In this document: one piece after another, positions 1-15,678 of the stretch
How positions within the stretch are numbered: position 1 is the stretch's first letter
Layout: each line of letters starts with the position of its first letter
Source: Zanthoxylum bungeanum
Taxonomy: Eukaryota > Streptophyta > Magnoliopsida > Sapindales > Rutaceae
Direction of reading: 5' to 3'
Assembly (NCBI GenBank): GCA_019454045.1
Contig: SKCR01021432.1
Coordinates: 36,967-100,966 of the forward strand
DNA: 64,000 nucleotides
Notes under the pieces: generated by a model
Seen by the model: the letters and a program-made list of their open reading frames with translations, nothing else
Database searches by the model: none
Told to the model about the DNA's origin: nothing
Translations under genes and position numbers: made by a program

Positions 1-3354
<3,354 letters not shown>

Positions 3355-3405
3355 ATTCGAAACAAAACTAGCCGTGATGTGGAAATTACAAGAAGAACGC
3401 TTGTG

Positions 3406-3423
3406 TATTTATACTCTCATTGG
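3406..3423 (-). promoter_or_regulatory. TATA box and CCAAT box of the carboxypeptidase-like gene
   Basis: Read on the minus strand, TATAAATA lies at 3413-3406, 52-59 bases before the ATG at 3354, and CCAAT lies at 3423-3419 just upstream. Order and spacing fit a plant pol II core promoter with a short 5' UTR. This is based on motif and position only. Confidence 0.5.
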
Positions 3424-4347
3424 ATACTAACTTATTACCTGGGCAAAAACAGGAACATGACAGGTTTAGAATATTAATCAACAGATAAACAGAATCCAGT
3501 TGGAAATTAAAGTCCTATATATATATATATTGCAAATTAATTATATGATCTGTGCATTATGGTATGTGCTTTGCGTATATGTATATATATTTACTTAGTA
3601 ACAATAAATAATTTCTTAAAATAGGTTACCATGTTCTTACAATGACACACAAAACGGGTGGCTTAAGGAAAACGGTCTTAGTCTCTTACTGTTTATTAAG
3701 GGTGTTCGTAGGGTTGGGTCAACCCTCGACTCGATCCGATATGACTCGACCCGACCCGCGCGGGTCCAAAAAAACTACAAATTTTTAATCCGACCCGACC
3801 CGAAATTTTCGGGTTGGGCAACGGGTTTGATATTAAAACCCGACCTGACCCGACCCTATAGTATTTATATTATTTTTCTAAAAAAATTTATTATTATTTA
3901 TAATAATATTTTATTAAAAATTCAAATGGGGATTGTTGATTTTAATGAATTTTAAAATTGACTTCATTATTTTGAGGAGTTACAAGAAGTTGTTTTGGAG
4001 AAGTTACAAAATTCTATAAATCTTTTAAGATTGTTTAAGTTACAAAAATACACAATTAAATAGATTTTATTGTGTTAAAAGGAGTTGCAATTTGAATATA
4101 TATATTTATACACACATTACTGTTTTAATTAACATTTTAATGACATGGACGTTTCCTTTAATTTAAGAATTTTCAATGTGTCAAAAATAAAAAAAAAAAA
4201 AAAAAAAGGATGCACTGCTGAATATATAAACAATATTCAGCTGTTGGAAAAAAATATGCAAAGCCTGAAGTCAAATAAAAAAAAAAAAAAAAAGAGAGAG
4301 AAACGTGCATGATCAATAAATTTTTTTTCATTGTTTTCAAGTCACAG
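3424..4347. other. AT-rich intergenic region with low-complexity tracts
   Basis: This stretch upstream of the carboxypeptidase gene has no convincing coding region. It holds a short AT run near 3518-3530, the GACCCG-rich segment listed separately, a poly-A run near 4188-4207 and another near 4279-4293. The last bases (about 4318-4347) are pyrimidine-rich, end in CACAG, and look like a 3' splice site. Confidence 0.6.
3699..3866. repeat. GACCCG/CGGGT-rich segment, probably the end of a truncated hAT-like element
   Basis: The sequence starts AAGGGTGTTCGTAGGG and continues with many copies of GACCCG, CGGGTT and their complements, then returns to AT-rich sequence. Runs of this kind are typical of the subterminal parts of plant hAT-type non-autonomous elements. 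A similar but complete element is seen at 61626-62186. I found no matching right end here, so it is either truncated or another type of repeat. Confidence 0.4.
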
Positions 4348-4471
4348 TTCTCGTGCATGACCATTTCAACCAAGGGCAACCCTAGATTAAGCGCAGTTGT
4401 TGAGCTATTGAGGGGTGCTGATTATTTAAGTAATAGATTGCATGATATGATTAATCAATTTATTGTGCTAC
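4348..4471 (+). pseudogene. Left piece of an unidentified exon, interrupted by Copia C
   Basis: After a pyrimidine-rich run ending CACAG, a reading frame is open for 41 codons up to the insertion point of Copia C; it contains NPRLSAVVELLRGADYLSN. One copy of the GCTAC target-site duplication (4467-4471) closes the piece, and the frame resumes after the other copy at 27566. Composition and continuity look like a real plant exon, but I do not recognise the protein. Confidence 0.5.
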
Positions 4472-4887
4472 TGTTCTGATTCTCTAATCATCGAAGAATA
4501 TTTTGTGAGGAAAAATAAATATCCTATATTATTATTTGAATAGAATTTATAAGTATTATAAAACTTGTACAAAAAATTTCAGATACTAATTATACTCTCT
4601 AAGCTCTCTTACTTGGAGCTTACACTATAAGCTCTCTTACTTGGAGCTTCTTGTTGGGGATGGTTTGAGCTCTCAATTAACTCTCAATTTATAGCCAAAA
4701 TAATTGGGGATGATTTGAACTCTCAATTTATAGTCAAAACAATGGTTCAAATGTCAACAAATGAATAGTTGTCACCTAAAATGGTTTGGAGGTTTACTCA
4801 AAATTTCAACAAAATTGATCCTCTACCAAAAGTGTTTTTGATTTCATGCATACAACTTGGAAACATGCATGCAGCTGGATTTCATCG
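4472..4887 (-). repeat. 3' LTR of Copia C
   Basis: Aligns along its length with 27203-27560. It starts TGTTCTGATTC and ends GGATTTCATCG, where the other copy keeps the canonical CA. It is longer than its partner mainly because of small local duplications, one around AGCTCTCTTACTTGGAGCTT and one around ACTCTCAATTTATAG. Confidence 0.85.
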
Positions 4888-4901
4888 ATTCTCCACCTAC
4901 A
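4888..4901 (-). other. Polypurine tract of Copia C
   Basis: Read on the minus strand this is GTAGGTGGAGAAT, directly before the 3' LTR, the expected site for plus-strand priming. It supports the minus orientation of C. Confidence 0.55.
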
Positions 4902-5155
4902 GCTGCATCCGAAATTATTATCATCTGAAAGTTATCCCCGTTATGTCTTTACACAACTCTACCTTATCCTGAGTGACCACCTTTGTTGACATGTTGGCTG
5001 TGTCTCCGCACATCACATTTCACTGTGTCTCTGGACAATACTGTGTTTCTGTACAGTACAGTTCTGTTGTTATGTTTCTTCACCTATTTGTTCCTCAGTG
5101 CATTTTTATCTTGTGGGAAACTATATGGCCCCCCCTCATCAGTAAGCATAATACA

Positions 5156-6768
5156 TTACGGATAATTGGTTGATGGAATCCTGCCTCGTTCAGATCTTAT
5201 TGTCTGAGGGTCACTAGTTTCAGGAGGTATGTCATCAATCAAATCTATGAATAATCTTGTAGATTCAAAATGAGCGGGTTGCGGCTCCCCTTGCTTATCA
5301 CTTTTTTCCATAGCTTCCGATAGAGCGGGTTGTGTCTCCCACTGCTCGACATCCTTATCTTTCTTCTCTAGTTCTGCTTCTGAAATATCATGTACCCTAT
5401 ATGTGGCCAATTGTGCTGGTGCTGGGTCTGGATTTCTATCGGCACTGAAATTGGAAGACATCTTGAGCTTTTCAATGCCTTCAATTGTCTAGTCTTCAAG
5501 AAACTCTACATCATGGCATCCAATGACCATCTTTTCTCTTGGATCCCATAGTGTGTATCCAAATTCTTCATCTCTATAGCTTAGGAATATATATGGAGTT
5601 GTCCTTGTATCAAGCTTCTTCCTGAGCTCATTGGATACATGTGTAACGGCTAAATAGTCGAATACTCTAAAGTGAGAGTATGAGGGATTGTTACTAGACT
5701 ACACTTTCTCCAGAATCTCAAAGTTCAACGGTACATGTGGTGATATTTTGATCACATAATAGGCGATACGAACATCTTCTCCCTATAATGGTTTTGGAAG
5801 CTTAGCCATATTGATCATGCTTATGTTTTCTTTATAATGATGCGGTTCATTTTTCAGAAACACCATATGTTATGGGGTATATGGAATAATTCTCTCATGT
5901 TGAATGTCATGTCTCCTGCAATAGGCATTGAACTCTCTGGAACTGTACTTGCCTCCATCGTTTGTGCGGAGGCACATCGGTTTCTTCCATGTTTCATGCT
6001 CTACCATGGCAGGGAACAACTTGAATTGATCTAGGACCTGATCCTTCGTCTTAAGGAAATACACCCAGAATTTCTAAGAAGCATCATTAATGAAAGTCAG
6101 AATATACTTGTTATCACCCAGTGAATCAACCTCTAAGTGACCACACACATCAGAGTGCACTAGACTGAGCAACGCTGATATTCTCTTTGAGGAGAATTTA
6201 AATGAGACTTTGTGTTGCTTACCAGACAAACAATGGTTGCAAGGACCTAGTGTAACATCCTTGGTAAGCTCCTTCTTGGTCAGGATAGACAACCATTTCT
6301 CACTTATGTGACTGAGTCTCTAGTTCCATAAATTTTAAGAAGCCTTTTTTCAGCTACATTGAGGATGTCTGCACAAATCTTAACATGTGTCTTGTATAGT
6401 GTGCCATAAACATGTCCTCGAGCGACAACCATGACACATTTTTTCATTCTCCATATGTCATTTCTGAAGTGACTGTCACAACCCAGTTTTTCAAGGGCTA
6501 TCCCCGAGAGTACATTCAACTGAAGTTCTGGAACATGCATGACATCCTTCAAAGTTAATGTAGACCCAAAATTTATCCGCAATGGAATATCACAAATTTC
6601 TACTATCCCAGAGGAATTGATATTTCCCATCTTCACTGAACCAAAGTCTCTTACTTTGTATGTTGTGAAGAAATCTTTGTGAGGAGTGACGTGGTAGGAT
6701 GCTACAGTATCTACCACCCACTGAACATCTTGGGTTGTGGTGTGAAGGCATGTCTCTTCCTGGATCAT
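5156..6768 (-). pseudogene. Copia C pol remnant: protease, GAG-pre-integrase, integrase, linker
   Basis: Minus-strand pieces in order: 6768-6304 has an altered protease motif VDTVASYHVT (the usual pattern is DSGAS-H) followed by GAG-pre-integrase sequence; 6292-6074 has the zinc-finger part CNHCLSGKQH and the core start LVHSDVCG; 6064-5870 continues the core with CLRTNDGGKYSS and PYTP; 5740-5460 is the integrase C-terminal part (DEEFGYTLWDPREK); 5461-5156 is the Ser/Pro/Glu-rich linker that normally precedes reverse transcriptase. Frameshifts and stops separate the pieces. No RT or RNase H follows; the element passes directly to non-coding sequence and the 3' LTR. Confidence 0.8.
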
Positions 6769-6998
6769 ATCATTATATCTCCCTAGACAACTACTAGTGT
6801 CTCGCCTTCATTTCTTCGGCTGAAAATTATTTTTGTTCTACTTTCATTGCAGTTTTTGGTAATTCTTCTTTAAGTGGCCTTATATGCTATAAGGATAACA
6901 CTTGTAGGTAGGCATCCTTCTATCTGAGGATCTACATCTGGTTTTTCTTTTGCCTCTCCCTCTTTCTTTTCCTCGATGTCTTCCTCAAGTCTCTATGA

Positions 6999-7221
6999 CT
7001 AAAGCTTCTGTCTGACTGAGCCAACGTCTTTTTTCCTAGACTCTTTGTTTGGCATGACATCTTTTACCATAGGCATGGTAAGTTTGTCTTCTGGAGCTGA
7101 ATTATTGAGAGTAACTACCAATGTCTCCCAACTATCATGAAGATAACTAAGTAGTAGGAGGGCTTGTACTTCATCACCCAGCTGCATGTCTACTACATAC
7201 AGTAGATTCACCAGGCTATGG
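6999..7221 (-). pseudogene. Copia C gag, C-terminal piece
   Basis: Contains LGDEVQALLLLSYLHDSWET, the conserved late part of Copia gag (UBN2 family), then a charged segment before the region where a zinc knuckle is expected. It stops at 7221 at the insertion of the family A LTR. The preceding part of the same gag is at 26284-26592. Confidence 0.8.
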
Positions 7222-9011
7222 TGTTGGAGTTGGTGCTTGAAGCACTAATGCGAATAATATATTGTACATTATATTGTATTATTTATTAATAAAATAACTA
7301 TATTTTCATTTCAAATCTTATTGATGGTAATGTCATTATGCATATTAGATAGATATATAAATATGCTAAGAATGACATCGACCTTAAAATAATCATATAG
7401 TAATATTGGACACTAGGTGGTCTGACATTGGGATAGTATTACTATTATAAACTATTCTTTAAGTAAATATCCATAGTCGTTAGTTTTGGAAATACGGTCG
7501 AATTTCTATAACTTAGAAGACTATCACACGTCGTATATTGGAATTAGAGTTCCAATGGTTTAACCCAATGTACAATGAGCTTTGGAAGCTCGTATAAACA
7601 TGTGGGTATTCGTTAGAGCGAATACTGAATGACTCACAAATGATTCCTATTAGTTGGAAGTACACACCATCGTTAATAGGAATCTCCTCGGGTCGAGTAG
7701 CATATATGATCATTTGACTATTGGATATCATTGATTTTATGTGTGATCCTCCACACTTAGATGCCATATATGTCAGAGACCTTTCATGGTTTGACCGCTA
7801 GATGTTCGTTGGGTGTGGACCAATACACTCGTTAATTAAGTTATATTAGGATAGGATCTATCGGCCCGTATGTGTACCATAAGAGGTTTATGTATCCATG
7901 TGAGTAAGTCACTATTCTTAAGACTTTCGCCAAAGCCGATCACCTAGTGTGGATCACATATATCAGAAATGGTTTATGATTAGTTGTAAAGACTCATGGA
8001 CATGTCGATATGAGATGTGCGTTTGGAAACTTGACGGTGTAATCTATGTTTCCTAAGCACAATTCGAATGGCCTATGGCGAAGAGATTGTTAAACATATG
8101 TGATGACCTCGACTTGTATAGTTCAGAAATGTCATTAGTGTTCTTTGCGATTTTGGAGGTAGCCGAATTGTGTACATATAAGTTAGGCTTATATGACGAA
8201 CGTGTCTGGACTTAGAGAGTCTCATAATATGAAGTGTACTCGTTGAGAACTTGGGTAGCCGATAATTTTTTATAATAAATAATATTTGATATTATAATTA
8301 TCAACTAAAATAATTAAGTATTATTGGATAATATTGATTATTTTCTTTGACCCAATTAGATTAATTGGATTAATCCAAAATCACACAATGGCTTTATTAT
8401 TATTTCATAAATATCTCTACCATTCGAGATATTTTGGTAATTATAAATAGGTAATAATAAATGTATTTGGCTTGATTTAATTGGATTAAATCAAAGTGCT
8501 AGACATTGAACTAATCCATTAAAATTTGTCTTGATTTAATTGGATTAAATCAAAGTAGTAGATAATGGTGATTAGTCACACCTAATTATACATATTGGAT
8601 TAAGTCTACCAAATATTTAATTATGATTTTTATTAGTTTAAAAATTGCATAAGGTTTGCTATAAAGGCAAGCTTGAGCAAGGTTTTAATCAAGCTTGAGA
8701 AAGCTATAAACAAGCAAGAATTAGAGATATTAGCCCAAGTAAAAGAAGTGTTTATAGAAGTTTTGGAAGTTCTCCATAATATTTCAACAAGAAGAAGAAT
8801 ATTGGATCTTGGAATCAAGCTTGCTAGGTAAGTTTGAACTTCTCCAAAACTATGTTTTTCATTAGTGAGACATATAGTGGTAAATTATGTATTTGATACA
8901 TAATAACATAACTTGAAGTTTAAATTAGACTAATGAATTGTGTATAGATGATTTAGAAGTATAAATACAATATGCTTGTAATTGAGTTATATATGTTCAT
9001 GTTGGACATGA
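7222..9011 (+). repeat. Solo LTR of Copia family A, left part
   Basis: Begins TGTTGGAGTTGGTGC and aligns with 56698-57486 and with the reverse complement of 58270-60744. The flank TATGG at 7217-7221 matches TATGA at 26279-26283. No family A internal region follows, so this is a solo LTR left by recombination between two LTRs. It is interrupted at 9011 by Copia B; CATGA at 9007-9011 is the target-site duplication of B. Confidence 0.85.
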
Positions 9012-11140
9012 TGTTGGGATATATGCCCTAGAGCTTCATGTAATGTAAATAAAATTATACTTTATGAAATAAAATGATGCATTATCCATTTTTCAAAGTG
9101 TTTGTTTAATATCACATATTGTAAATTATATTGTTTACCCTAGATTACTCATGTACCTCCTGACTTAGTGTATGAGTGTCATACATAAGAGGATTTAAGT
9201 ATGAAGTTAGTAATCTAAAATAGTCCATATATAGCAAACAAAAATGGTACTTTATTTATGGTTTATCTATAGCCGCTTGTCCATTCTATATTTGGATGGC
9301 GACATTGGTCCAGGATCATCTATGTGGAGACATGAGAATGAAGGCACCTTATATGATGTGATCATATAGGACTGGACCCAGATAGAAAGGAGTTTCTTAT
9401 AATATCTGTTAAATAAAGAGACATATTTCGATCTACTAGATGGTTATATATGGATTGATCTTAATCCTGAGTGTACTACGAACTCCTGCATGGCAAGCTA
9501 TGTCCTTTGATTTACAAAGGTGAGGTTTGTGTAGTAATATCGACCAATAACTATGTAATTTGGGGGTATAGTTAAGTGTGTAGCGTGGATATTTTACAAA
9601 CATATGGAGTTCACTCCTTCTTGCGAGAATTAGATGAGTATCTTCCTGAAGAGTTGATTTGCTACTTGAATAGTTTGAGCGCTCGAATCTTTCTATTACG
9701 AATAGAAAGATTAACATTCATAATAGTTATGAATAAATCGTTCATTAGAGAATCAATGGTACTTAAGGTAAAAATAATTAGAGGGGTATAACAGACATTA
9801 TAAATAGGCTCTAATTACGAGATACTCGTAAAGGGCCAATCCGTATGTAATGACTATATCGATCGACACCGACGTGGTTCGACTTAATTTATCTATCTGC
9901 GGCAACGAAAGTGCAGCTTTGAATTTTTAGTGGAATGACAAGTTAATAATTCAGAATAATTAATTAAGATTTTAATTAATATTCCGGGATTATTGGAGCT
10001 CAGAACCGTAGGTCCATTTGGTCCCCATGCTAGCTCGATATATTGTAGCAGATTAAATATAATTGGATAGTCCAATTATATACTCACATATGTATAATAA
10101 CTATTATTAATATGATTAATAATATTATTTTGTCACACTTGAGATTATATATTAAAGTTTAATATATGGTTTTTTATAATAACTGATTTTGAGATAATTG
10201 TTTATTATAAGTTATTAAATTATATTATATATAATTTAATAAAGGTTAAATTTGGAATTTCCAAATATGAGTTTTGGAAACTCTTGGATTTGTTTTGGTA
10301 GATACACATTTTGAAAATGTTTATTTTGTAACATCTTTGTCTTTATGGAAAGTAAATGATATGTTACAAAATTGTGGGAAAAAACCTAGCATGGCCGATT
10401 ATTACCTAGTGGAGAGGGCAGTGGTTTATTTGATTTTGGAAATTAATAATCCTATGTATAAAAAGAAAAATATGTTTTTCTTTTTGCCTAAGCCTCTCAT
10501 TTCAACCCTAGCCACCATCTCTCTTGCTCTTACATTCTCTCAATTGTTGAGAAAAGAAAAGAGAACAAAAGAAAACCAAAAACAAAAATACCTAGTGTGA
10601 CATTTAATATCTAACGAGTTTAGAGATTTGTTTGTGAGGATAACCCACCCTATTTTCTGTTTGAAACGAGATATAACACAGAAGGTTATTTGGTGTCGAA
10701 CTAAATCTCACCATTTTCTCCATCTAATACAACACACGGCAGTGAGCAATTTTCTGCTCACTACCGCACACAAAAAGTTTGTAACGGGGCTCGGTTCAAA
10801 TTTCTTTTGATCCAGAATTTTTGGGTAACATATATGGGTGTTTTAGGATTGTGTTGGGACTGATTTTAACTGAAAAATCAGATCTGAAACTCAGTGGAAA
10901 TTGATGCAAACAAGGGTTGATTTGGGCAGTGCGTTGGGCGTATTTGGGTCCAAAACAGTCCAGATTTACACAGTTGTTGGGGGGCTGTTCCGGAGCTGAA
11001 ATTTTGCTAAAAAAAAAGGAAATATTTCAGTATGAGAGCTGGTCAGATTCAACATTAAGGAGAAAAGGGCAGAAAACGTTTTCTAGTCCGATCCCGGGTG
11101 ACTAACGTGTTTCCGCTACTCTAGGAAAGTGGTTCCTACA
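9012..11140 (+). repeat. 5' LTR of Copia B
   Basis: Starts TGTTGGGATATATGCCC and ends GTGGTTCCTACA. It aligns from end to end with 23524-25648 with scattered substitutions and small indels. A TATAAAAA box at 10457-10464 is also present in the 3' LTR. Confidence 0.9.
10457..10464 (+). promoter_or_regulatory. TATA box in the 5' LTR of Copia B
   Basis: TATAAAAA is conserved at the equivalent position of the 3' LTR (24968-24975), as expected for the U3/R border of a retrotransposon promoter. Confidence 0.45.
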
Positions 11141-11155
11141 ATTGACATCCAGAGC
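11141..11155 (+). other. Degenerate primer-binding site of Copia B
   Basis: ATTGACATCCAGAGC follows the LTR end. Copia elements normally have TGGTATCAGAGC here, complementary to initiator tRNA-Met. Several bases differ, so priming is probably lost. Confidence 0.6.
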
Positions 11156-11227
11156 GAGGTTGAAAAGTATTCTTAACCCTTATATTTTCATTTACAGTTA
11201 CTTTTATTTATTTATATGAGTAGGCAC

Positions 11228-11406
11228 AACCAAAACCAACGTAAAATAAGAGCGGGAAAAATTTATGACCAATGTAAAAATCCATTCATCACATGAATCA
11301 ATAATAATTATTCATGAGATGAATAATTATTGTTGATTCATGTGATGAATGGATTTTTACATTGGTCATAAATTTTTCCGGCTCTTATTTTACGTTGGTT
11401 TTGGTT
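11228..11406. mobile_element. Foldback (MITE-like) element in the leader of Copia B
   Basis: Two arms of about 88 bases (11228-11315 and 11319-11406) are nearly perfect inverted repeats around the three central bases GAG. The outer ends read AACCAAAACCAACG and its complement. It is non-coding and could form a very stable hairpin. No partner copy is in the window, and the target-site duplication is not certain. Confidence 0.75.
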
Positions 11407-12879
11407 TTGGGATGTAAGGACATAAAGCTATTCTGTATAAATTTTGTAATTTAATTTTCCTATGTAAAATTTCAATATTTTTTTTTTGTAATTTGGAGCA
11501 CCAAAGTCGCAAAATGAGCCAACACCACCATGGACCAAAGATTTGAAGACCAAGGAATGCCTTAGGAATTTTTTATACTAATTAGATTAGTATAGTAAAA
11601 ATAAGAGCACAATCAATGCAAAATTATTTTTTATGTTGTATGTATGTTTAATTCGAAATGTTTGAATAACATGTCATATAGCTTACGGTGCCTACTCTTT
11701 TATTTTTACATGCCATAACATGTTTTGATTGTATAAATATGTTAGAAATAAAATATGATTTTATGTAATTTAAAATGGTTAAATTGGAATATGATATGCA
11801 TGAAAAATGATTAATTAGATTACTTGGTTTTATAGTTTAAAATTGGAAATTCTAATATAATGGGCTTAATGAGTGCATCATGAATTCCATTGGTATATAT
11901 GATGGAAACGCGAAGGTAAAATCCATAGCCGATTTTGAATGGATGGTAATATGGTCTGCACTCGGGATACAACTCCATATAATATTGGATTTTATAACGC
12001 ACTTAAATTAATTAAATGATTTAATTAAAATTTTGACCGCTTTAGAATTTTAAATTTTAAACTTGTTAGTGTTCCAATATTTCAGAGTTAAAATATAATT
12101 TGTCATTAAAACTAGCTCAATTAAAATTAGTTTAATAGAGTAAAATAATTAGTAGAGACTAATGGATATTAGTAAGAAGATTTTAAGAGTTAAAATTGGC
12201 AAGGTCACTCATAGTGTAGTAGTATAAGTAAGAGTTATGATTTAGCCGCCATAAATTTATTCATACTAGTAAATTAAAATATTAGATATTTTAAAATAGA
12301 AACTTTAATTTTAAAATAGTTAGTGGGAGAGGGATATACGATAGTACATCCCACAGTCTATGTTGTTAGTCAGAAAACGTGAGATTCAAAAGGTGTCTCG
12401 AGATGACTTTATTTTCGTCCCCCTAAGGATGATGTCCATTTTGGATCAATATCAAGTTTGGATTCAGAGAGGATAGAGACTCTAGATGTATCTGGTGAAC
12501 TGACCTACCCTACTGTGGCACTTCACAAGTTAAGTCCAAGGGTTCCGAAACGATAGGTCACACTCACAAAGGAATGATTAAATGTTAATAAAAATTCATT
12601 GATCAAATCAAATGGTGATTGGTTAATATAGGAATAAGAGTTATTCCCGTATATATTAATTAATCGAGATTGTCTCGATTTGTCATGCAAATACTTGACC
12701 TACCCTACGGCAACACTTATTTGTGGGATGATAGATTTTCATGACATAGTAATTCTCTTAGGTTTCTAATTCATTATTAATGGTTCATGCATCATGTTTA
12801 ATTGTATGAAAAAATATTTGATAATTTAATATGTGATGAATGAATATCAAATGCATGTTTACTTTATTTTATTTCAGTC
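11407..12879 (+). other. Untranslated leader of Copia B
   Basis: AT-rich sequence between the foldback element and gag with no supported reading frame. Two related segments recur: GACCTACCCTAC occurs near 12502 and near 12697, and TGTCTCGA occurs twice. I see nothing else. Confidence 0.6.
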
Positions 12880-13830
12880 ATGGATTCTCCAATAATTTCC
12901 ATTCTCTCTAATGATAAATTAACGGGAGAAAATTATGTCAAGTGGAAAAGTAACATGGATGTTATCATGGTCTGTGAATACCTAAAGTTTGTCATGATGG
13001 ATGAATGACCTCCCGAACCAGCCAGAAATGATGGCCAGGCTGTACGCGATACTTACGAAAAATGGGTTGCGGCTAATGAGAAGGTCTGCTGCTACTTGAT
13101 AGCATGGATGTCTGAGGTTCTTGCTGCAAAGTATGAGCCTATGGCTACATCATCTCAGATGATGGAGTCATTGCAAGGCATGTTCGGGCAACCTTCAGAG
13201 CGTCAATGTCATGAGGTCATGGTCTCAGCGATGATTGCTAAGATGAAGGAATGGACATCAGTTCGAGAGCACGACTTGAGGATGATGTCCTATCTCAATA
13301 CTATCGAAACCCATGGAGCTCGTATTGATTGGTAGAGCCAGGCGATCATGATTATGGCAACTCTTCCGAAGAGTTTCCTACAGTTTAAAAGCAATAATGT
13401 TATGAACAAGTTGTCTTTTACTTTGACTTAGCTGCTTAATGAGCTCAACCATTACGAGTCCATGTTTGTGGATCCTCATAAGCCTATTGTTGAGGCAAAT
13501 ATTTCCGAATCTTCTAGATCTGCCGAGAACAAGAAGATTGGAACTGGGAAGGTTAAGGCTAAGCCTATAAAGAAGAAGAACAAGAAAGGCTCCAAGGATT
13601 CCAAGCCCAAGGGAAAGTGTTTCCATTGTGACAATGATGGGCATTGGAAAAGGAACTGTCCTAAATACATTGTTGAGCTGAAAAAGAAGAAGGCTACAGG
13701 TAAATACGATTTACTTATTATCGAATCTCTCTTAGTAGAGGATGATAAATCTGCATGGATTGTTGATTCTGAAGCCACAAACCATGTTTGTTCTTCTTTG
13801 CAACTACTTCACTCATAGAGGGACCTTGCT
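12880..13830 (+). pseudogene. Copia B gag and start of protease
   Basis: Begins ATGGATTCTCCAATAATTTC (MDSPIISIL). The usual gag text LTGENYVKWKSNMDVIM follows. In-frame stops lie near 13006 (TGA) and 13333 (TAG). A CCHC zinc knuckle, CFHCDNDGHWKRNC, is at about 13617-13660 after a Lys-rich stretch. The protease start is WIVDSEATNHVCSS near 13756; the catalytic motif is normally DSGATNH, so Gly is changed to Glu. After 13818 the frame is lost. Gypsy D is inserted about 360 bases further on. Confidence 0.85.
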
Positions 13831-14188
13831 GAAGGTGACTACACCATGAGGGTCGGGACAATAGATGTCGTTTCAGTAATAGCAGTGAGAGTTTCTAGTT
13901 TAAATTTTTTGAATAATAGTTATTTAAATTTGGACTATATGTTATTCATTCATGGTTTTCGCAAAAAAAATGATTTCTATTTTCAAACTTTTGGATGATA
14001 GTTTTTCGATTTCTTTTAATAGTAATTTGGTTATTATTGGTAGAAATTGATTAACCATATGCACAGGAAACGCGGAAAATAATTTACATGTGTTAAGACT
14101 GTTAATACATAGGTCACTACTCAATACTGAAATGTTTAAAGTTGAAAAACCTAAAATAAAACGGCAAAAGATTTCTCACGATGACACA

Positions 14189-15511
14189 TGATAAGTGTGA
14201 TTTATACACACTTATTCATGCATCATCGGCTTATTATTTTGTTAGATTCCATGTGATTTGATGTATTTTGGAGTTTTTTAGTGTTTTATTGATAGAGAGT
14301 ATTAGAGCATGAATTTGGAGCAATTGTACAGGTTTTGGGAACTTATGGATGCAACGGAAGTACGCAGGAAAAGCGGAAACAAGCTGAAAATACACATCCT
14401 GGGAAAAGAAGTGGCATTACGACGCCACTTCTAGTGTCACGAAACCTAGCGTAACTTAATACAATTATCCTGAGGATTTGGCGTCGTGACACTAACTTCT
14501 AGCATCGTGATGCTGCGGCAAAAATTCAGACTCTTCATAATAAGTAGTAGCATATGCGCAGCAGGACTCCAGGGTTTCCTATAAATATAACATTACGTCC
14601 AAAACCCTAAAAATGGAGGCTAATACACAACTCAAGAGTTCAAAACACATATTTTAAAGAGATCCAAAGAAGAAGATTCAAGAGCGAAAAAATGAGGCGA
14701 ATGTGGTTACATCTGAAGACGAAGGGATTCGATTCGGTTTTAATCTTCTAGTTTCTTTCTTTAACTCTAATGATTTCTGTTTGATTCATGATCATGTTTT
14801 CATTATTTTATTATTTGGTTATGAACTAACTCTATTATTTTATAGAATGATGTAACCTATGCTTGAACCTATATGTTGATTGCAAATTTAATTGTTAGAA
14901 AGTTTTGAATCAGTTTATTTATATTCTCTTATGTTTAATGCTTCTTGTTTGTTGGCCACAAATTGAGATGATACATGTTTAGAATTTATCGATCGGGAGA
15001 GAGGGATTTTGAATAAGATCTAGAGAATATAAACTAGGAGTGTTATAGAGTTCGGGAGAATCTATAATCCATTTGAAGTCGTTAACAAAGAATCACAAAG
15101 CGTAATGAATTATTAATTACTAGATTTTTATAGGGATATCGAAGTCTGTAATTGATAATATATTCACTCGGCACTCAGAAGAGGGAGTTAGAATAATTTA
15201 GGGTTCTTGACTTATAAATAATGTAACTGAATAAGAATTGATTGGCATGAAAAATACATAGGGGATAGTTAGATGAAATCAGACTCTATAATCTCTCTAT
15301 TCTTGGATTATCTTTATCAACGTTTTACATTTTACTATCTTGTTTATTTAGTTTTTAATCTAAATTTAGTTGCTTCTAAATAAATTTAGGTTTACTAATT
15401 ATAGTACTTAATGTGAGTTGAATACAATCCATATGGGTTCGACACTCTTACACTTACCTTTACTAAAACTTGACACCGCAGACTTGCGGTACAATAGAAA
15501 ATATCACAATA
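14189..15511 (+). repeat. 5' LTR of Gypsy D
   Basis: Starts TGATAAGTGTGATTTATAC. It ends ATATCACAATA where the 3' copy has ATATCACAACA, so the terminal CA has mutated to TA. It holds several GCGTCGTGAC-like motifs near 14419-14514. Confidence 0.88.
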
Positions 15512-15535
15512 AGTTTTTGACGTCGTTGTCGGGGA
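15512..15535 (+). other. Primer-binding site of Gypsy D (tRNA-Asp type, mutated)
   Basis: TTTTTGACGTCGTTGTCGGG follows the 5' LTR. The Athila-type site is TGGCGCCGTTGCCGGGGA, complementary to tRNA-Asp. The differences are all G to A or C to T, as from loss of methylated cytosines. Confidence 0.75.
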
Positions 15536-15678
15536 TTGTTAATTTAATTCACATTAATACTATTACCAAATAACCTCAGCTTTAATTTAGATTTAGATTT
15601 AGATTTTTATTTTTATTTTTTTATTGTTATTTTGATTTTTATTTTGGTACTTTTTCTTCTATTTCTGTGCTTCAGTGA

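Noticed and set aside
4173..4379. 68-codon minus-strand open frame with long Phe runs
   Set aside because: Made of poly-A tracts read backwards and overlapping the plus-strand exon fragment.
10274..10600. 108-codon plus-strand open frame
   Set aside because: Lies in the 5' LTR of Copia B; the equivalent part of the 3' LTR is not open, so it is not a gene.
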